Assembly: GCA_001769505.1 (NCBI GenBank)
Contig: MEOF01000003.1
Coordinates: 1-44,954, forward strand
Direction: 5' to 3'
Length of the DNA: 44,954 nucleotides
From: Bacteroidetes bacterium GWF2_33_38
GTDB taxonomy: Bacteria; Bacteroidota; Bacteroidia; Bacteroidales; GWF2-33-38
Numbering within the stretch: the stretch's first letter is position 1; the number at the start of each line of letters is the position of its first letter. Under the pieces are notes generated by a model. The model did no database searches, was not told the DNA's origin, and was given only the letters and a program-made list of their open reading frames with translations. Below, one piece after another: positions 22,861 to 37,800 of the stretch. The position numbers were made by a program, and so were the translations under genes.

Positions 22861-25800
22861 ATGAAAAAAAGTGTAAAAAATATAATGATTTTTAATCAAC
22901 TTACAAAAAGTTTATCATTGTTAGTATGGCTAAAAAATACACACAGTGTAAAATTGCTATTGTTATTTTTTACGCAACTCTTTATTTCTATTAACATTTA
23001 TGCTCAAGCTGGAGAATGTGATGCTACAGTTCCTGTTTTTTATGTTGATTTATCGAATGACGCAAGTGGCTCTTGGGAAATGGAAAACGTTACGAGAGAT
23101 GGTTCGTGTTGTAGTTATTCACACCCACCACTAAGTTGTGTAAAGTTCATACTTACTTTAAATAGCGGAGCACGAAGTATAATTTTTAATGTAACAGATG
23201 GAGCTTTACCTTCAAATTTGGAGTGGCAGTTGATGAACCCCGATGGAGATTATTGTGATCCAACGGTTTACCCTGCAAATGTTCCTGTGTGTTTAAATGG
23301 AGTAGGACCTCATACTATAGTTTTTTGTAAACCAGGAGGTAATAATAATACTTATTCAATAACTTCAGTCCCTTCGTCTGTTTTGGAAATTGATTCTATT
23401 TTTAATGGTTGCAGTTATGTTTTAGATGCTGGAAGCGATTGGTCCACATTTTTTTGGAACACTGGAGATACTACTCAAACCATATCAGCACAAGATTCAG
23501 GATGGTATTGGGTTGAAACAAGTAATATTAATTGCATGTCCAAAAGAGATTCTGTATATTTTGGCTATATTCCTCCAATTTCTATTGGTAACGATACTTC
23601 TATTTGTTTTGGGCAAAACATAACATTATCCCCTGGAAATTCATATACATTTTATGAGTGGTCAACAGGAGTAAGTGGGAGTGATGCTAGTTCTATTACT
23701 GTTGGTGGAGGAACCTATAGTGTAACTGTAACAGATGCTACTGGGTGTATTTCAAATTCATCTATTCGGATAATAGAAGGGGCAAACATGGAAGTAAATA
23801 TTATTACTTCTAATGTGAAATGTATAGGCGAACAAACAGGTTCATTAAATCTTACAATTTCAGGAGGAATACAGCCGTATTCATATCTATGGAGTAATGG
23901 TTTTACTTCTGAAGATATAAATAATCTTTTTGTAGGAAATTATTCGGTTACTGTAACGGATTATATTGGCTGTCAAATTGATACTTCTGTTGTAGTGAGC
24001 GAACCTATTGCTCCAATCACGGTGTCAAGTTTAGTCAGCGATGCTTCTTGTTTTGAATCAAGTAATGGCATTATCGACATTAGTGTTTCAGGAGATGTGT
24101 CGCCTTATGCTTTTATTTGGGACAATGGTGCAATAACCGAAGATATTTCAAGTTTGCTTGCCGGAATTTATAGTGTTACCATTACTAGTGCAAATTTATG
24201 TTCTCAAGTTTTTACCGATACTGTTTTTCGTCCGTCGAATGTATTGTTGGCTTATATTGTAGGAAATTCTGCTAAGTGCAAAGGTTCGTTTGATGGAAGT
24301 ACTTCAACAACAGTTATTGGAGGAACGCCACCATATACGTATCTATGGAGCAATGGTCAAATAACTCAAGATATTTCAGACATTTCTGCTGGAAATTATT
24401 TGTTAACGGTAACCGACGCAAATTTATGTACGACTATTTCAAGTGTAAATATTGGTGAGCCAAGTGCTAGTATTTCGGTTTCTGCTACAGCAACCGAACC
24501 ATTATGTAGTGGAGCGTATGATGGTTCAATAGATTTAATTGTATCGGGAGGAACTCCAGATTATAGCTTTATTTGGAACACAAGTCAAATTTCGGAAGAT
24601 TTATTGGGTGTTTCTGCTGGAACATATTTTGTTACTGTTTCGGAAGTTAATAATTGTAAAGATTCCGTTTCAATTGTATTAGGAGAGCCAAATACGATAG
24701 ATATCTCATCAACAATAATTGATATTGAATGTTTCGGCGATTCAAATGGGAGTATAGATGTAAGTGTTTTGGGAGGAACTCCTGATTATTCGTATTTTTG
24801 GAATAATGGTTCAACAAACCAAGATTTGAATAATATTCAATCGGATACTTATGATTTGACGGTAGCTGATGCTCACTATTGTACACAAAAATCGTCAATT
24901 AATGTAAGTACACCTGATGAGTTATTGTATCAAATATTTGCAACAAGTGTCAGCTGTAAAGGGGGGAACGATGGAGCAATTAATCTAACCCCAATTGGCG
25001 GAACTGCTCCATATACATTTCTTTGGAATACAGGGGCAACAAGTGAAGATTTAAGCAATTTATCTATTGGAAATTTTTCAGTTGTAATTACTGATGCGAA
25101 TGCTTGTTCAACTTCGGCTGAAATTGTAGTTACTGAACCTGCAAATGATTTATCGGTTATCGTTATAGGAACAAATTTAGATTGCAACGGCATTCCAACG
25201 GGCGGAACACAAATATCCGTTAATGGAGGAACACCAAGTTATTCTTACTTGTGGAGCAATGGTTACACGAATGCTGATTTAACTAATTTGCTTGCTGGAA
25301 CATATAGTCTAACCGTTACCGACTCAAAGTCGTGTACGGCAAATGCAAGTGTAACTTTAACAGAACCATCAGCAATTACTGAGCTTACAAGTATTAATAA
25401 TCCTACTTGTGGACATGCAGATGGCTCTATTTCAGTAAGTGTTTCGGGCGGAACTCCTGGCTATTCGTATCTTTGGTCAAATGGAATTACTGTAAATTCT
25501 CTTTCCAATATTGATGCTGGAGCATATTCTCTTACTATTACTGATACTGAAAATTGTATAAAAGTAGTGAATGCTAATGTTGATGACGTAAATTCGCCCA
25601 CAATTACAACACAATCAGTTGCAGATGTAATTTGTTATGGTTCGGCTAATGGAAGTATTGCTGTGTCAGTAAGTGGCGGAACGTCTCCATACACATATCA
25701 ATGGTCAAATGGTGGAACATTGAATAGTATTTCTTCTCTTTCAGGTGGAACATACACAGTTGTTGTTGTTGATAATTTAGGTTGCACTTCTTCACAATCA

Positions 25801-28800
25801 ATAGATGTGTACGAACCTAGTGAGATTAATACAATTTTAGTTAAGCAGAATGTAAATTGTAATGCTGGAAGCGATGGCAACATCAACTTAATTGTCGAAG
25901 GAGGTACAAGCCCTTACTCTTTCAACTGGAATAATGGAGCTTCAACAGAAGATTTAATCAACATAGTTGCAGGTTCGTATATAGTAACTATTACCGATGC
26001 AAATGGTTGTATTGCTTCAGATAATATAAGCGTTACGCAACCAGCGAATGCTTTATCTGCAAGTGCAAATATTACAGCCGTTGTTTGTAATGGAGATGAA
26101 AATGGGAAAATTGATTTATCCGTAAATTTTGGAACCCCAACGTATGGTTATCAATGGTCTTCGGGACAACAATCGCAAGATATCGACAATTTGCAAGCAG
26201 GAACCTATGATGTTACAATTACAGATGCAAATAATTGTTTTATTAGTCATACATATACGGTTAGCGAACCACAGGTTTTGTCGGCAAGCATTGTTGGAAC
26301 TGATGTTTTGTGTAAAGGAGTTCCAACTGGCACTGCGACTTTAACCGTAACAGGCGGAAATATTGGAGCAAAAACCTATGTTTGGAACTATGGACAAGTA
26401 ACGCAGAATCTAACAAATATAGGCGAAGGAACCTACGAAGTAACAGTTACTGATTCTAAATCTTGTGTAACAACCGCTTCGGTAACAATATCAGAACCAT
26501 CGGCATTATCAGCAACTATCACTAAAACAAATATAAAGTGTAATGGTCAAGCAAATGGAACGGCGAATCTAGAAGTTAGTGGCGGAACACCTCCATATTC
26601 ATATTTGTGGAGTAATGGAGCAACTACTCAAGATTTAAGTAATATTGGTGCAGGAACCTATACGGTTACCGTCACTGATGATAATAATTGTACTGTAACT
26701 TCTTCAGTTTCGATATCATCGCCATCAGTCATCAGTGTAAGCGGAACTTCAAATACTGTTAGTTGTTTTGGAGGAAATGACGGAGAGGCTCTTTTAACCG
26801 TAAATGGAGGAACATCTCCATATACTTATCAATGGAATTTAGGACAAACATCAGAGGATTTAACGAATTTACAGGCTGGGATTTATTTGGTAACAATTTA
26901 TGATTCAAAACTTTGTAGTAAAACATATACAGTTACGGTAAATGAACCATCACCAATTTCGATAAATTCAGTTATAAGCGATGTTACTTGTCTGAATGGA
27001 AGCAATGGTGCTATTAATTTAACTATATCAGGAGGAACAGGTACATATACATATGTTTGGAATACAGGAGCAACAAGTCAAAATATTACTGGATTAAGCG
27101 ATGGAATTTATGAAGTTACCGTTTCAGATGCAAATTTATGTACAAATTCGAGTGCATTCACAATTGAACAACCCAGTACATCTATTACGATAGGTTTAGA
27201 TGCATATAATTTGAAATGTAGAGTTGGAGCCGATGGCGAAATTAACGCAACTATTAGTGGAGGAACACCTCCTTATACATACTTGTGGAGCAATGGCACA
27301 ACAACTCAAGACTTGACAAATTTATCAATAGGAACCTATACATTAACTGTAACAGATGCTAATGGTTGCACAAAATCATCATCGACAACTTTAACACAAC
27401 CCAATACACTTTTAACTTTAGCAACAACTCAAACAGATATTTTATGTAATTCTGCCTCTACTGGAGAAGTTAATTTAACAGTTACTGATGGAGTTCCTCC
27501 GTACACATATTTATGGTCGAATGGTCTGGTTTCGGAAGATGTTGCCAATCTTCCTGTTGGAACATATACTGTAAGTGTAACAGATGCCAATTCTTGTATA
27601 AAAAGCTCGTCAGTAACACTTATTGAGCCAAGTGCAGTAACCATTACCGATGTTTCCACTAACGCAACTTGTTTAACTCCAAACGGAAGTTCAACCTTAA
27701 CTGTTACAGGAGGAGTTGCTCCATATACATATTTATGGTCAACAGGAAGTACATCAAACAGTATTACGAATGTTACTTCGGGAGCATATTCTGTAACCGT
27801 AACAGATAGCCATGCTTGTGAAACCGATTATTCGGCTGATGTTAATGATGCTACTGGACCAAATGTTCAAATTTCTTACAAGTCAGATGTAACTTGTCAT
27901 GGTGATGCCGATGGAACGGCTACGGTTTATGTGATAAGTGGGTTAGCTCCATATACTTACTTATGGTCAGGAGGAAGCACAACTACCATACAAAGCAATC
28001 TGTCTGGAGGTTATCAAACTGTTCGAGTAACTGATGTTAATGGTTGTGTTGCTTCTCAATCGGTTTATATTAATGAACCTGAGCAGCTTGTTGTAACTAA
28101 TTATACTCCAAATATTTGTGATATAGCTGAATTGGGCTATATTGATTTATCAGTAACTGGCGGAATTCAAAATTATAGATACGAATGGAGCAATGGAAGT
28201 ACGTCGCAAGATTTGATTGATATTCCATCTGGAAACTATGTAGTTACGGTTACAGACGTAAATGCTTGTCAAGTTATTCAATCAATCGATGTTGATGCTC
28301 CCGCAATTACACTTTCTTCTTCAGTTGTTGGTACAAATGTGCAATGCAAAAATGCCTCAGATGGTGTAGCAAATATAAGCGTTGTTGGAGGGGCTTTACC
28401 ATATACATATTTGTGGAATTTTGGACAAATAACCGAAGATTTGAATAATATTACGGCTGGATTTTATGAAGTTACCGTTAGTGATGCAATCGGATGTAAA
28501 TCCATATCATCAATAACAATTACAGAGCCTTCTTTAATAATTAAAAATACAGTTAGAACGAATGTAACTTGTAATGGATTATCGAACGGAAGCATTGATT
28601 TAACGTCGAGTGGAGGAACTGCTCCTCATACATTTTTGTGGAGTAATGGAGAAACAACAGAAGATATTCTAAACATTTTAGCAGGTTCGTACACTGTAAC
28701 CATTACCGATGCAAATAGTTGTAGCACCACAATTTCTGCTACAGTTTCTGAACCTACAGAATTAACAGCGACAATATTAGGCACAAATGTAAAATGTAAT

Positions 28801-31800
28801 GGAGATAATTCAGGAACCGTTAGCGTGGTTGCCTCAGGAGGAACTCCTCTTTATTCGTATATTTGGTCGAATGGTTCAACGCAATCAAGCCAAACAAACG
28901 TAACTTCAAATACTTATTTGGTAACTGTAAGCGATGCAAACTTATGTTCTGTAAATAAATCATTGATAATTACGCAACCTAATGTTTTAACAACAAGCAT
29001 TGTGTCGTCTAACGTGAGTTGTTATGGTGATGTAAGTGGAGCCATTACATTAACTGTCGGTGGAGGAGTTCAAGATTATAGTTATATTTGGAACTTTGGA
29101 CAAACTTCGTCAACACTTCCCGATGTACAAGCAGGAGATTATCAAGTAACAGTAACGGATGCAAATTTATGTACAAAAACCGATTCTGTTACAATCACAG
29201 AGCCAATTTCAGCATTATCTTCAACACTTGCCATTACAAATGTTAGTTGCAATACAGGAACTGACGGTGAAATAAATTTAACGGTTTCGGGAGGTACAAT
29301 TCCATATACTTATAATTGGTCGCTAGGTTCAAGTAATCAAGATTTAAGTGCATTAACAGCTGCGAGTTACGATGTTACAATTACCGATAACAATGGTTGT
29401 ATAACAACAAATTCAGCAATTGTTACTCAACCAAATGCATTATCGATAACCGATGTAAAAACGAATGTAAGTTGTAATGGAGGAAACGATGGTGCTATAA
29501 CAATTTCTGTTTCAGGAGGAACTCCTAGTTATTCTTACAATTGGGGTGGAGGAGTTACAACTCAAAACAGATCGAGTTTAGTTGCTGGAAATTATACTGT
29601 AACTGTTACAGATAGTAAATTATGTACTTTTTCAAAAAGTTTTACAATTTCCGAACCTTCAACAATTCAAATAACGGTTGACAGTGTAAATGTTGATTGT
29701 AATGGAAACTATAATGGGAGCATTGATATTACAGCATCAGGAGGTACTCCAACATATTCGTATATTTGGAATAATGGAACTACAGTTGCCGATTTAAATA
29801 GCTTGTCAGGAGGAATATTTAAGGTAACGGTAACAGACAAAAATGGATGCTTTGCTATAGAAGATGTTGTAATTGAGGAGCCCGATGAATTATCTGTTAT
29901 TGCAATTATCGAAAATGTAAATTGTAGAGGTAACGCAACTGGTGATATTCAATTATTAGTGAGTGGAGGAGTTGCAGCATATAATTTTGCGTGGAGTTCA
30001 GGGCAAACTGTTGATTCAATAGTTAATGTTGTCGCTGGAAATTATATTTGTACTGTAACTGATGATAATTCTTGTTCGGTAACTGTAAATTCAACAATCA
30101 CTCAGCCTTCGGCAAGTTTGGCAATTGTTCCTACATGGAATAATGTGAGTTGTTATGACGGAGCCGATGGTAGCATTAATCTAATTATCACAGGAGGCGT
30201 CCTAGCATATTCGTATTTGTGGAGTAATGGAATTACAAGCAAAAACTTGTCAAATATTTCAGCAGGAAGTTATACTATTACCGTAACCGATGCAAATTCT
30301 TGTATCGTATCAACTTCTGTTACAATTACTCAACCATTGGCTTTGAGTTCATCAATTTTACCATCGAATGTTTCTTGTTATGGTGATAATACAGGTCTGG
30401 CAGATCTTGAAGTATTCGGCGGAACAACTCCATATTCATATGCTTGGAGTAACGGGCAAATAGGATTAGATGATTTGAATGGTGTTGCAGCAGGGATTTT
30501 CTTTGTTACTATAACCGATAATAAATTATGTCAATTAATTGATACGGTCGAAATAACACAGCCAATTTCAGCACTTCAGAATGCTATTTCAGGAACAAAT
30601 GCTTCTTGTTACGGATTTAGCGATGGCTCTGCACAAGTTGTTTCGATAGGAGGAACAAGTCCTTACACATATTTGTGGAATTATGGACAAGTTACAAGTA
30701 TTATAAATGGAATTTCAGCAGGTTCATTTAGTGTTACTGTAACTGATTCATTGTCTTGTAAAACAATCTCGACTGTAAATATTACTCAACCGTTAGCTTT
30801 GAGTGCAAATATAATTGTGAGTCCGGTAAATTGTAATGGAGAGAATACTGGAAGTGCAAATTTAACTGTTACCGGAGGAACTCAGCCGTATTCGTATAGT
30901 TGGAGTAACTTTACTTCAAATGAAGACATTTCAAACGTAATTGCAGGTAATTATCAGATAACAATCACCGATGATAAAATGTGTACATTGATAGCATCAA
31001 CAACTGTTACAGAGCCTGCTCTTTTGGTGGCATCAATCAATGGTGATGATGTAAATTGTTATGGAGGAACAAGCGGTGTTGCTGATTTAACTACTATTGG
31101 AGGAACTCCGTCATATACTTATTTGTGGAGTAGTGGACAAACTAATCCAGATATTAGCGGGCTGGTTGCTGGGAATTATTCAGTTACTGTAAGCGATGCA
31201 AAGAATTGTGTTACATCGGCAAGTGTCAATATTCTTGAGCCAAATGCACCCTTAAACATAACATATTCAAGTGTCAATGCTTCCTGTTTTTCCTCAGCTA
31301 CAGGTTCTGTAAATATTAATGTGTCGGGAGGAACAACTCCGTACACATATTTATGGAATTATGGACAAACAACCCAAGACCTAAATAATATTGTTTCTGC
31401 AAATTATTCGATTACGGTAACCGACCACAATTCTTGTATCGAAACGCAAGATATTGGCATTTATCAACCTACAGAATTAACGGGTTCTATCACTCAAACA
31501 AAAGTTAAATGCAAAGGAGAAAGTACAGGAAGTCTCGATTTAACAGTATCTGGAGGAATCACTCCATACACTTATAATTGGTCTAATAGTGGAACAACCC
31601 AAGATATTTCAAATCTTTTAGCCGGATTGTATGCTGTTACTGTAACTGATGCAAACGGTTGTACAAAAATATTATCCAAGACTGTAACCGAACCATCAGG
31701 AATTCTTACAATTGTTATGAATCCAAGCAATGTAAATTGTTACGATGGTAACGATGGAGCTGTAAATTTGACAGTTTCGGGCGGGACTGCACCTTACTCA

Positions 31801-34800
31801 TATTTGTGGAGTAATGGATTAACAAGTGAAGACTTATTAAATGTTACAAATGGAACGTATGATATTACCGTTACCGATGTGAATAGTTGTATTACTTCAG
31901 GCTCAATTACAATTACAGAACCTACTCCATTAAGTTTAATCCCTTCGCAAACAAATTCTACCTGCGGAATTGCCGACGGTACAGCAACTGTAAGCGTATC
32001 AGGCGGAACGGTAGGTGCTGGCTATACATACCTTTGGTCAAATGGTGCAAATACACCTTCGGTTATTAACGTATCGTCTGGAGTATATACAGTTACAGTA
32101 ACCGATGCAAATAGTTGTTCGGATAATATTTCGATAGCCGTAAACGATGAAGGTGCTCCGATAGCAAACATTATAGGGCTGCAAGACGTTACTTGTAATG
32201 GGATGAATGATGGCTGGGCTACTGTAACAGCATCAGGAGGAACAGGAAGTTATGTTTACGAATGGTCAAATGGAGTTAGCACTACCACTGCAAGTAATCT
32301 AGATGGTGGAATATACTATGCTTCGGTTACTGATGATAATCACTGTTTATCGATTGCTACAGTTTCAATCTACGAACCGGAACAGTTATTAGGTTCAATT
32401 ACTCCTATTAATGTAAAATGTAAAGGAAACGCAACCGGAGCAGCAAATTTATTAGTACAAGGCGGAACAACTCCATATCAATTCGCATGGAGCAGCGGAC
32501 AGATAAGTGAAGATATTTCTTCAATTGTTGCTGGTTTTTATACGGCTACTATTACCGACTTGAATAGTTGTCAAACAATGGCTAGTGTCGTAATTTCAGA
32601 GCCAGCACAAGTACTATCGGCTTCAATTTCAAAAACAGATGCTCAATGTAACGGAAGCAGTGATGGTTTTGTAGATTTAGCTGTTGCTGGAGGAACTCCT
32701 GCATATTCGTATTTATGGAATTACGGACAAGTATCTCAAGATTTATCGGGAGTAGAAGCTGGGTTCTATGAAGTTACTATTACCGACAATAATGCATGTA
32801 AAACAACAGCTTCAACCATTGTTAATCAGGCATCAGAAATTATTTCAAGCATTGTAATTACAAATAGTACGTGTAATAATGCAAACAATGGTGCAGCTGA
32901 TTTATCGGTTTCGGGAGGAACGCTTCCATACACATATTTATGGAATACGGGAGATATAACACAAGATTTAGTTAGTATTGATGCCGGAGTTTACATAGTA
33001 ACAATCACCGACGGACATTTATGTACACAAATCGAAACAGCAACAATTACTGAACCAACAGGACTTGCATATACTATATCGGGGCAAAATGTTAAATGCT
33101 ACGGAGAGAGTACTGGAAGTATTTCTCTTCAAGTATTGGGCGGAACAATGCCTTACACTTATTTATGGAATTCAGGAAGCACAAATGAAGATTTAAGTAA
33201 TATTCCTGCTGGAAATTATCAGGTATTAATTACCGATGCGAAAAATTGCTCTGCAAATACCTCTATCCTTATTTCGCAACCTATTGCTAGTCTTGTTACT
33301 GGAATCACCGGTAATAATGTAACTTGTTACGAAGGAACTAACGGAAGCATTAACTTATCAGTTGGAGGTGGTACAACACCGTATTCATATCAATGGAATT
33401 ATGGACAAATCACACAAGATTTGAATAATATTCAGGCTGGAACATACGAAGTTACTATTACCGATGCTAACAATTGCACGGCATCAACTTCAAAAATTAT
33501 TATCGAACCTTCTGAAATAACTATGACTCCTTCTCAAACATCATCTACTTGTGGTATTGCAAATGGAATTGCTCAAATCGCTGTTAGTGGAGGAGTTGCT
33601 CCATATACGTACCTATGGAATAATTTGAAAACAACCTCGATGATTGATAGTCTTGTCGCAAATGCTTATAGCGTAACAGTTACAGATGATAATGGATGTA
33701 CAAATCAAATTACCATAAATGTAAATGACTTTGGAGCTCCTTCTGCTTCGCTTACATATTCAAATGTTTCGTGCTATGGAGCTGCTGATGGCGAAATTTT
33801 ATTGAATCTTTCAGGTGGCACATCTCCATTTTCATACGAATGGAACAATACTTACAATACAAGTAATATTACAAATCTTTCGGGGGGAGTCTACATTGTA
33901 ACAGTTACAGATGGAAATAATTGTGTTGCAACAGCTACAGCTGAAATATATGAACCCGATGAATTGAATTTATCCTCAAGTTCGGTTAATGTTATGTGTA
34001 AAAATGAGAGCGATGGCGAAATAAATTTAGATGTAATCGGAGGAACTCCAGGCGCCGGATACGTTTATAATTGGTCGAATGGACAACATTCTCAAGATTT
34101 AACTGGATTATCCGGCGGAACGTACACCGTTACTGTAATCGATGCAAATATTTGTTTCAAAACGTATTCTGTTACGATTAACGAACCTGATGATACTCTA
34201 AGTTCGAGTTTTGTTGCAAATCATGTTTCTTGTTATGGAATGACCAATGGTGTAGCTAATTTATCAGTAAATGGAGGTACTCCAAACTATACTTATCAAT
34301 GGAATCATGGTGCAAGTTCAGAAGACGTATCTAATTTAGGGGCTGGAAATTATGAAGTTACAATACTCGATGCAAACGGTTGTGCTGAGACAAATAGTAT
34401 TACAATTATACAACCAACTGTATTAAGCTCTACGGTTACTACTGACGATGTAAATTGTAAAAATGAAAACGATGGTTCTGCAACTTTGACTGTAAACGGA
34501 GGAACATCACCATATTCATATTTCTGGTCGAATGGAGATATTTCAAATAATCCTCAAAACTTAACTGCCAACGAATATTTGCTTACAGTTACCGATGCAA
34601 ATTTATGCAAATTGTATTCATCAATAACTATTTCCGAACCAGATGATGCATTATCGCTTATTTCTTTAAAAACTGATGTGAATTGTTACGGAGATAGCTC
34701 TGGTTTGATAAATGTATCAGTTTCGGGTGGCACTCCTACATATTCTTATCAGTGGAGCAATGGTATTACAAGTGAAGATGTTGCGAATATTCCTGCTGGC

Positions 34801-37800
34801 ACTTATTCATTAACAATTACAGATGCAAACGCTTGTCAAACTATATTGAACAATATTGCCGTAACTCAGCCAACACATGCATTGTCGATTGCATTTGCTC
34901 CCGAAGATGTAAACTGTTATGGAGATTACACAGGCACAATTAATTTGTCGGTAAGTGGAGGAACTCCAAGTTATGAGTATTTTTGGAATTCGGGTCAAAT
35001 AAATCAAGATTTATCAAATATTCCAGCAGGGCTTTATTCTGTTACCGTTACTGACAATAATGATTGTCGAATCAGTGGCGATATTACCATAAGCCAGCCT
35101 GCAAATCTTGTTGCGAATGTCTCAAAAACAAATGTTACTTGCTTTGGAGAATCGAATGGAAATTTGAATTTAACAGTTTCGGGCGGAGTAACACCATATA
35201 CATATGCGTGGAATTATGGGCAAACTACAGAAGATATTAGCATGACCGATGCCGGATTTTATTCTGTTACAGTAAGCGATGTAAATAGTTGCATTTTTGT
35301 AGTCTCTTCGGTCGTAAACGAACCGCAGCCAATTCAAGTTTCGTTTAACTCGTCAGATGTTTCGTGTCGTGGTGGCAACGACGGATATATTGATTTAAAT
35401 ATTTTGGGAGGAACACCAAATTATAACTATTCGTGGAGCAATGGAGATTTTACAGAAGACTTATCGGATATCACGGCTGGAAATTATATAGTAACTATTT
35501 CCGATAATAATTTCTGTACAGAAATTGAAAGTATCGAAATATACGAGCCTTCCACTTCGATTGTTGCTTCAATTTCAGGAACAAACGTAAGTTGTAATGG
35601 CGAAAACGATGGCGTTGCTATTGTCGCTGTTATCGGAGGAACTGGATCTTATCAATATCATTGGAATTTTGGCTACAATACTCCAAGCATAACCGGATTA
35701 GTTGAAGGTCTTTACGAAGTAACGGTGAGCGATGCTCACAATTGTATTGACACGGTTTCAATTCAGATTATCGAGCCTGCGTCCTTGGTTTTGTTGCCTT
35801 CAAAAACAAACTCAACATGTGGACAAAGTAACGGAACTGCTTCGGTCGACGTAATTGGAGGCACTCCTCCATATTCATATTATTGGTCATCGGGAGAAAT
35901 AGTTGATTCAATAGCCAACAAACCTGCCGGAGCTTATTCTGTAACGGTTGTTGATGCTCATTCGTGTTCAAATTTTATCATCATTAGCGTCAACGATTTG
36001 GGTGCTCCTGCATCGGAAATATCAAGTTTTACAAATCCATCATGTTATGGATACAACAATGGAACTGCTACGGTTTCAGCAGTTGGAGGGACGGGGAATT
36101 ACACTTATATTTGGTCAACTGGAGCGACACAAATAACGGCAAATAATTTATCAGCCGGACCTTATATTGTTACAGTTTCAGATGAAAATCATTGTATTTC
36201 GTCGTCGTCGGTGATAATTGAGCAACCCGATTCAATTAGTATAAGTTTTGTAACAACAGACGTATTATGCAACGGCGGCTCTGATGGGAGTGTAAATATG
36301 ACTGTTAGCGGAGGTACCCCAAATTATTTCTATCAATGGAACTACGGTCAAACTACACAAGATTTAGTTAATGTTGGCAATGGATTATACGAAACGACTG
36401 TTACTGATAGCAAGTCATGTTCAGCAACTGCATCAGTTCAGGTAAATGAACCGTCGCAGCAAATTGTTATTAACGAATCACATGTAAATGTAAGTTGTTA
36501 TGATTATTCAAATGGAAGTATAAACATTAGCGTTAGTGGAGGCACATCTCCATATACATACTTGTGGAATTTTGGTCAATTTACTCAAGATTTGAATAAT
36601 ATTGAGTCTGGAATTTACGAAATTACGGTTACTGATGCGAGAACTTGTACCGAAACAAAATTGATAAGTATTACACAGCCAACCCAAATTTCAATTAGTT
36701 CGATTGCTCAAAATGTTTCTTGTAATAGTATGAATGATGGCTCTATCGATATCACCGTTTCTGGCGGAACTCCATCTTATTCTTTCGAATGGATTAATGG
36801 CGATGGGTTTGAAGATATTTCGGGCTTATCAGAAGGGAATTACACCCTAACAGTTACCGATAGTAAATCGTGTACAGCAACAGAAATAGTTACTATTTCT
36901 CAACCCGATTCGCTATTCGCAAATATTAATTACGAAAATGTTAATTGTAAATCAGGAAACGATGGCTCCGCATACGTTATAGTTAGCGGAGGAACTCCTG
37001 AATATGAATATAATTGGAGCAATGGTTCAACAACCGAAGACATAAGTAATTTACCAGCAGGAACGTTTTACCTTACTGTTTCCGATGCAAATAATTGTGA
37101 GGCAATTGCCGAAGTTGATGTTGATGAACCTGCTAATAATCTTACAATTACATATTATCAATCAAACGTATCGTGTTATGGAGGCTACGATGGTTATATT
37201 GATTTGAATGTTTCAGGTGGAACGCCAAACTATACTTATGTGTGGAATTACGGACAAACTACACAAGATATTGTTGATTTGAATGCTCGTATTTATCAAG
37301 TTACCGTAACTGATGCAAATGGCTGTATCGAGACCGAAAATATAACTTTAAATCAGCCAGCACAAATCATAATCACTCCAATTTCGAGCATGTCGATGTG
37401 TAACGATTCAACTGGAATGGCAACAGCATCGACTGTAGGAGGTACGGGTGCTTATTCTTATTTATGGTCAACTGGTTCAACAAACGATTCGATTATTAAT
37501 ATTCCATCAGAAGCATATTCGCTTACAATTACCGACGAAAATTCATGTAGTCAAAGTATTACAATCAATGTAAATGACCTTGGTGCTCCTGATTTGTCTG
37601 TTACTTACGATGATGTTACTTGTTATGGAGATGCTGATGGCAGCATTGATTTATCGACTTCAGGCGGAGGAACTCCTCCATTTACTTATTTGTGGAGTAA
37701 CAATGAAATAACTCAGGATATTTCTAATCTCTCTGGAGGAAATTACGCAGTTACGCTTACAGATTTGAACAATTGCAGAGCTTTTATAAATCAGGATATA

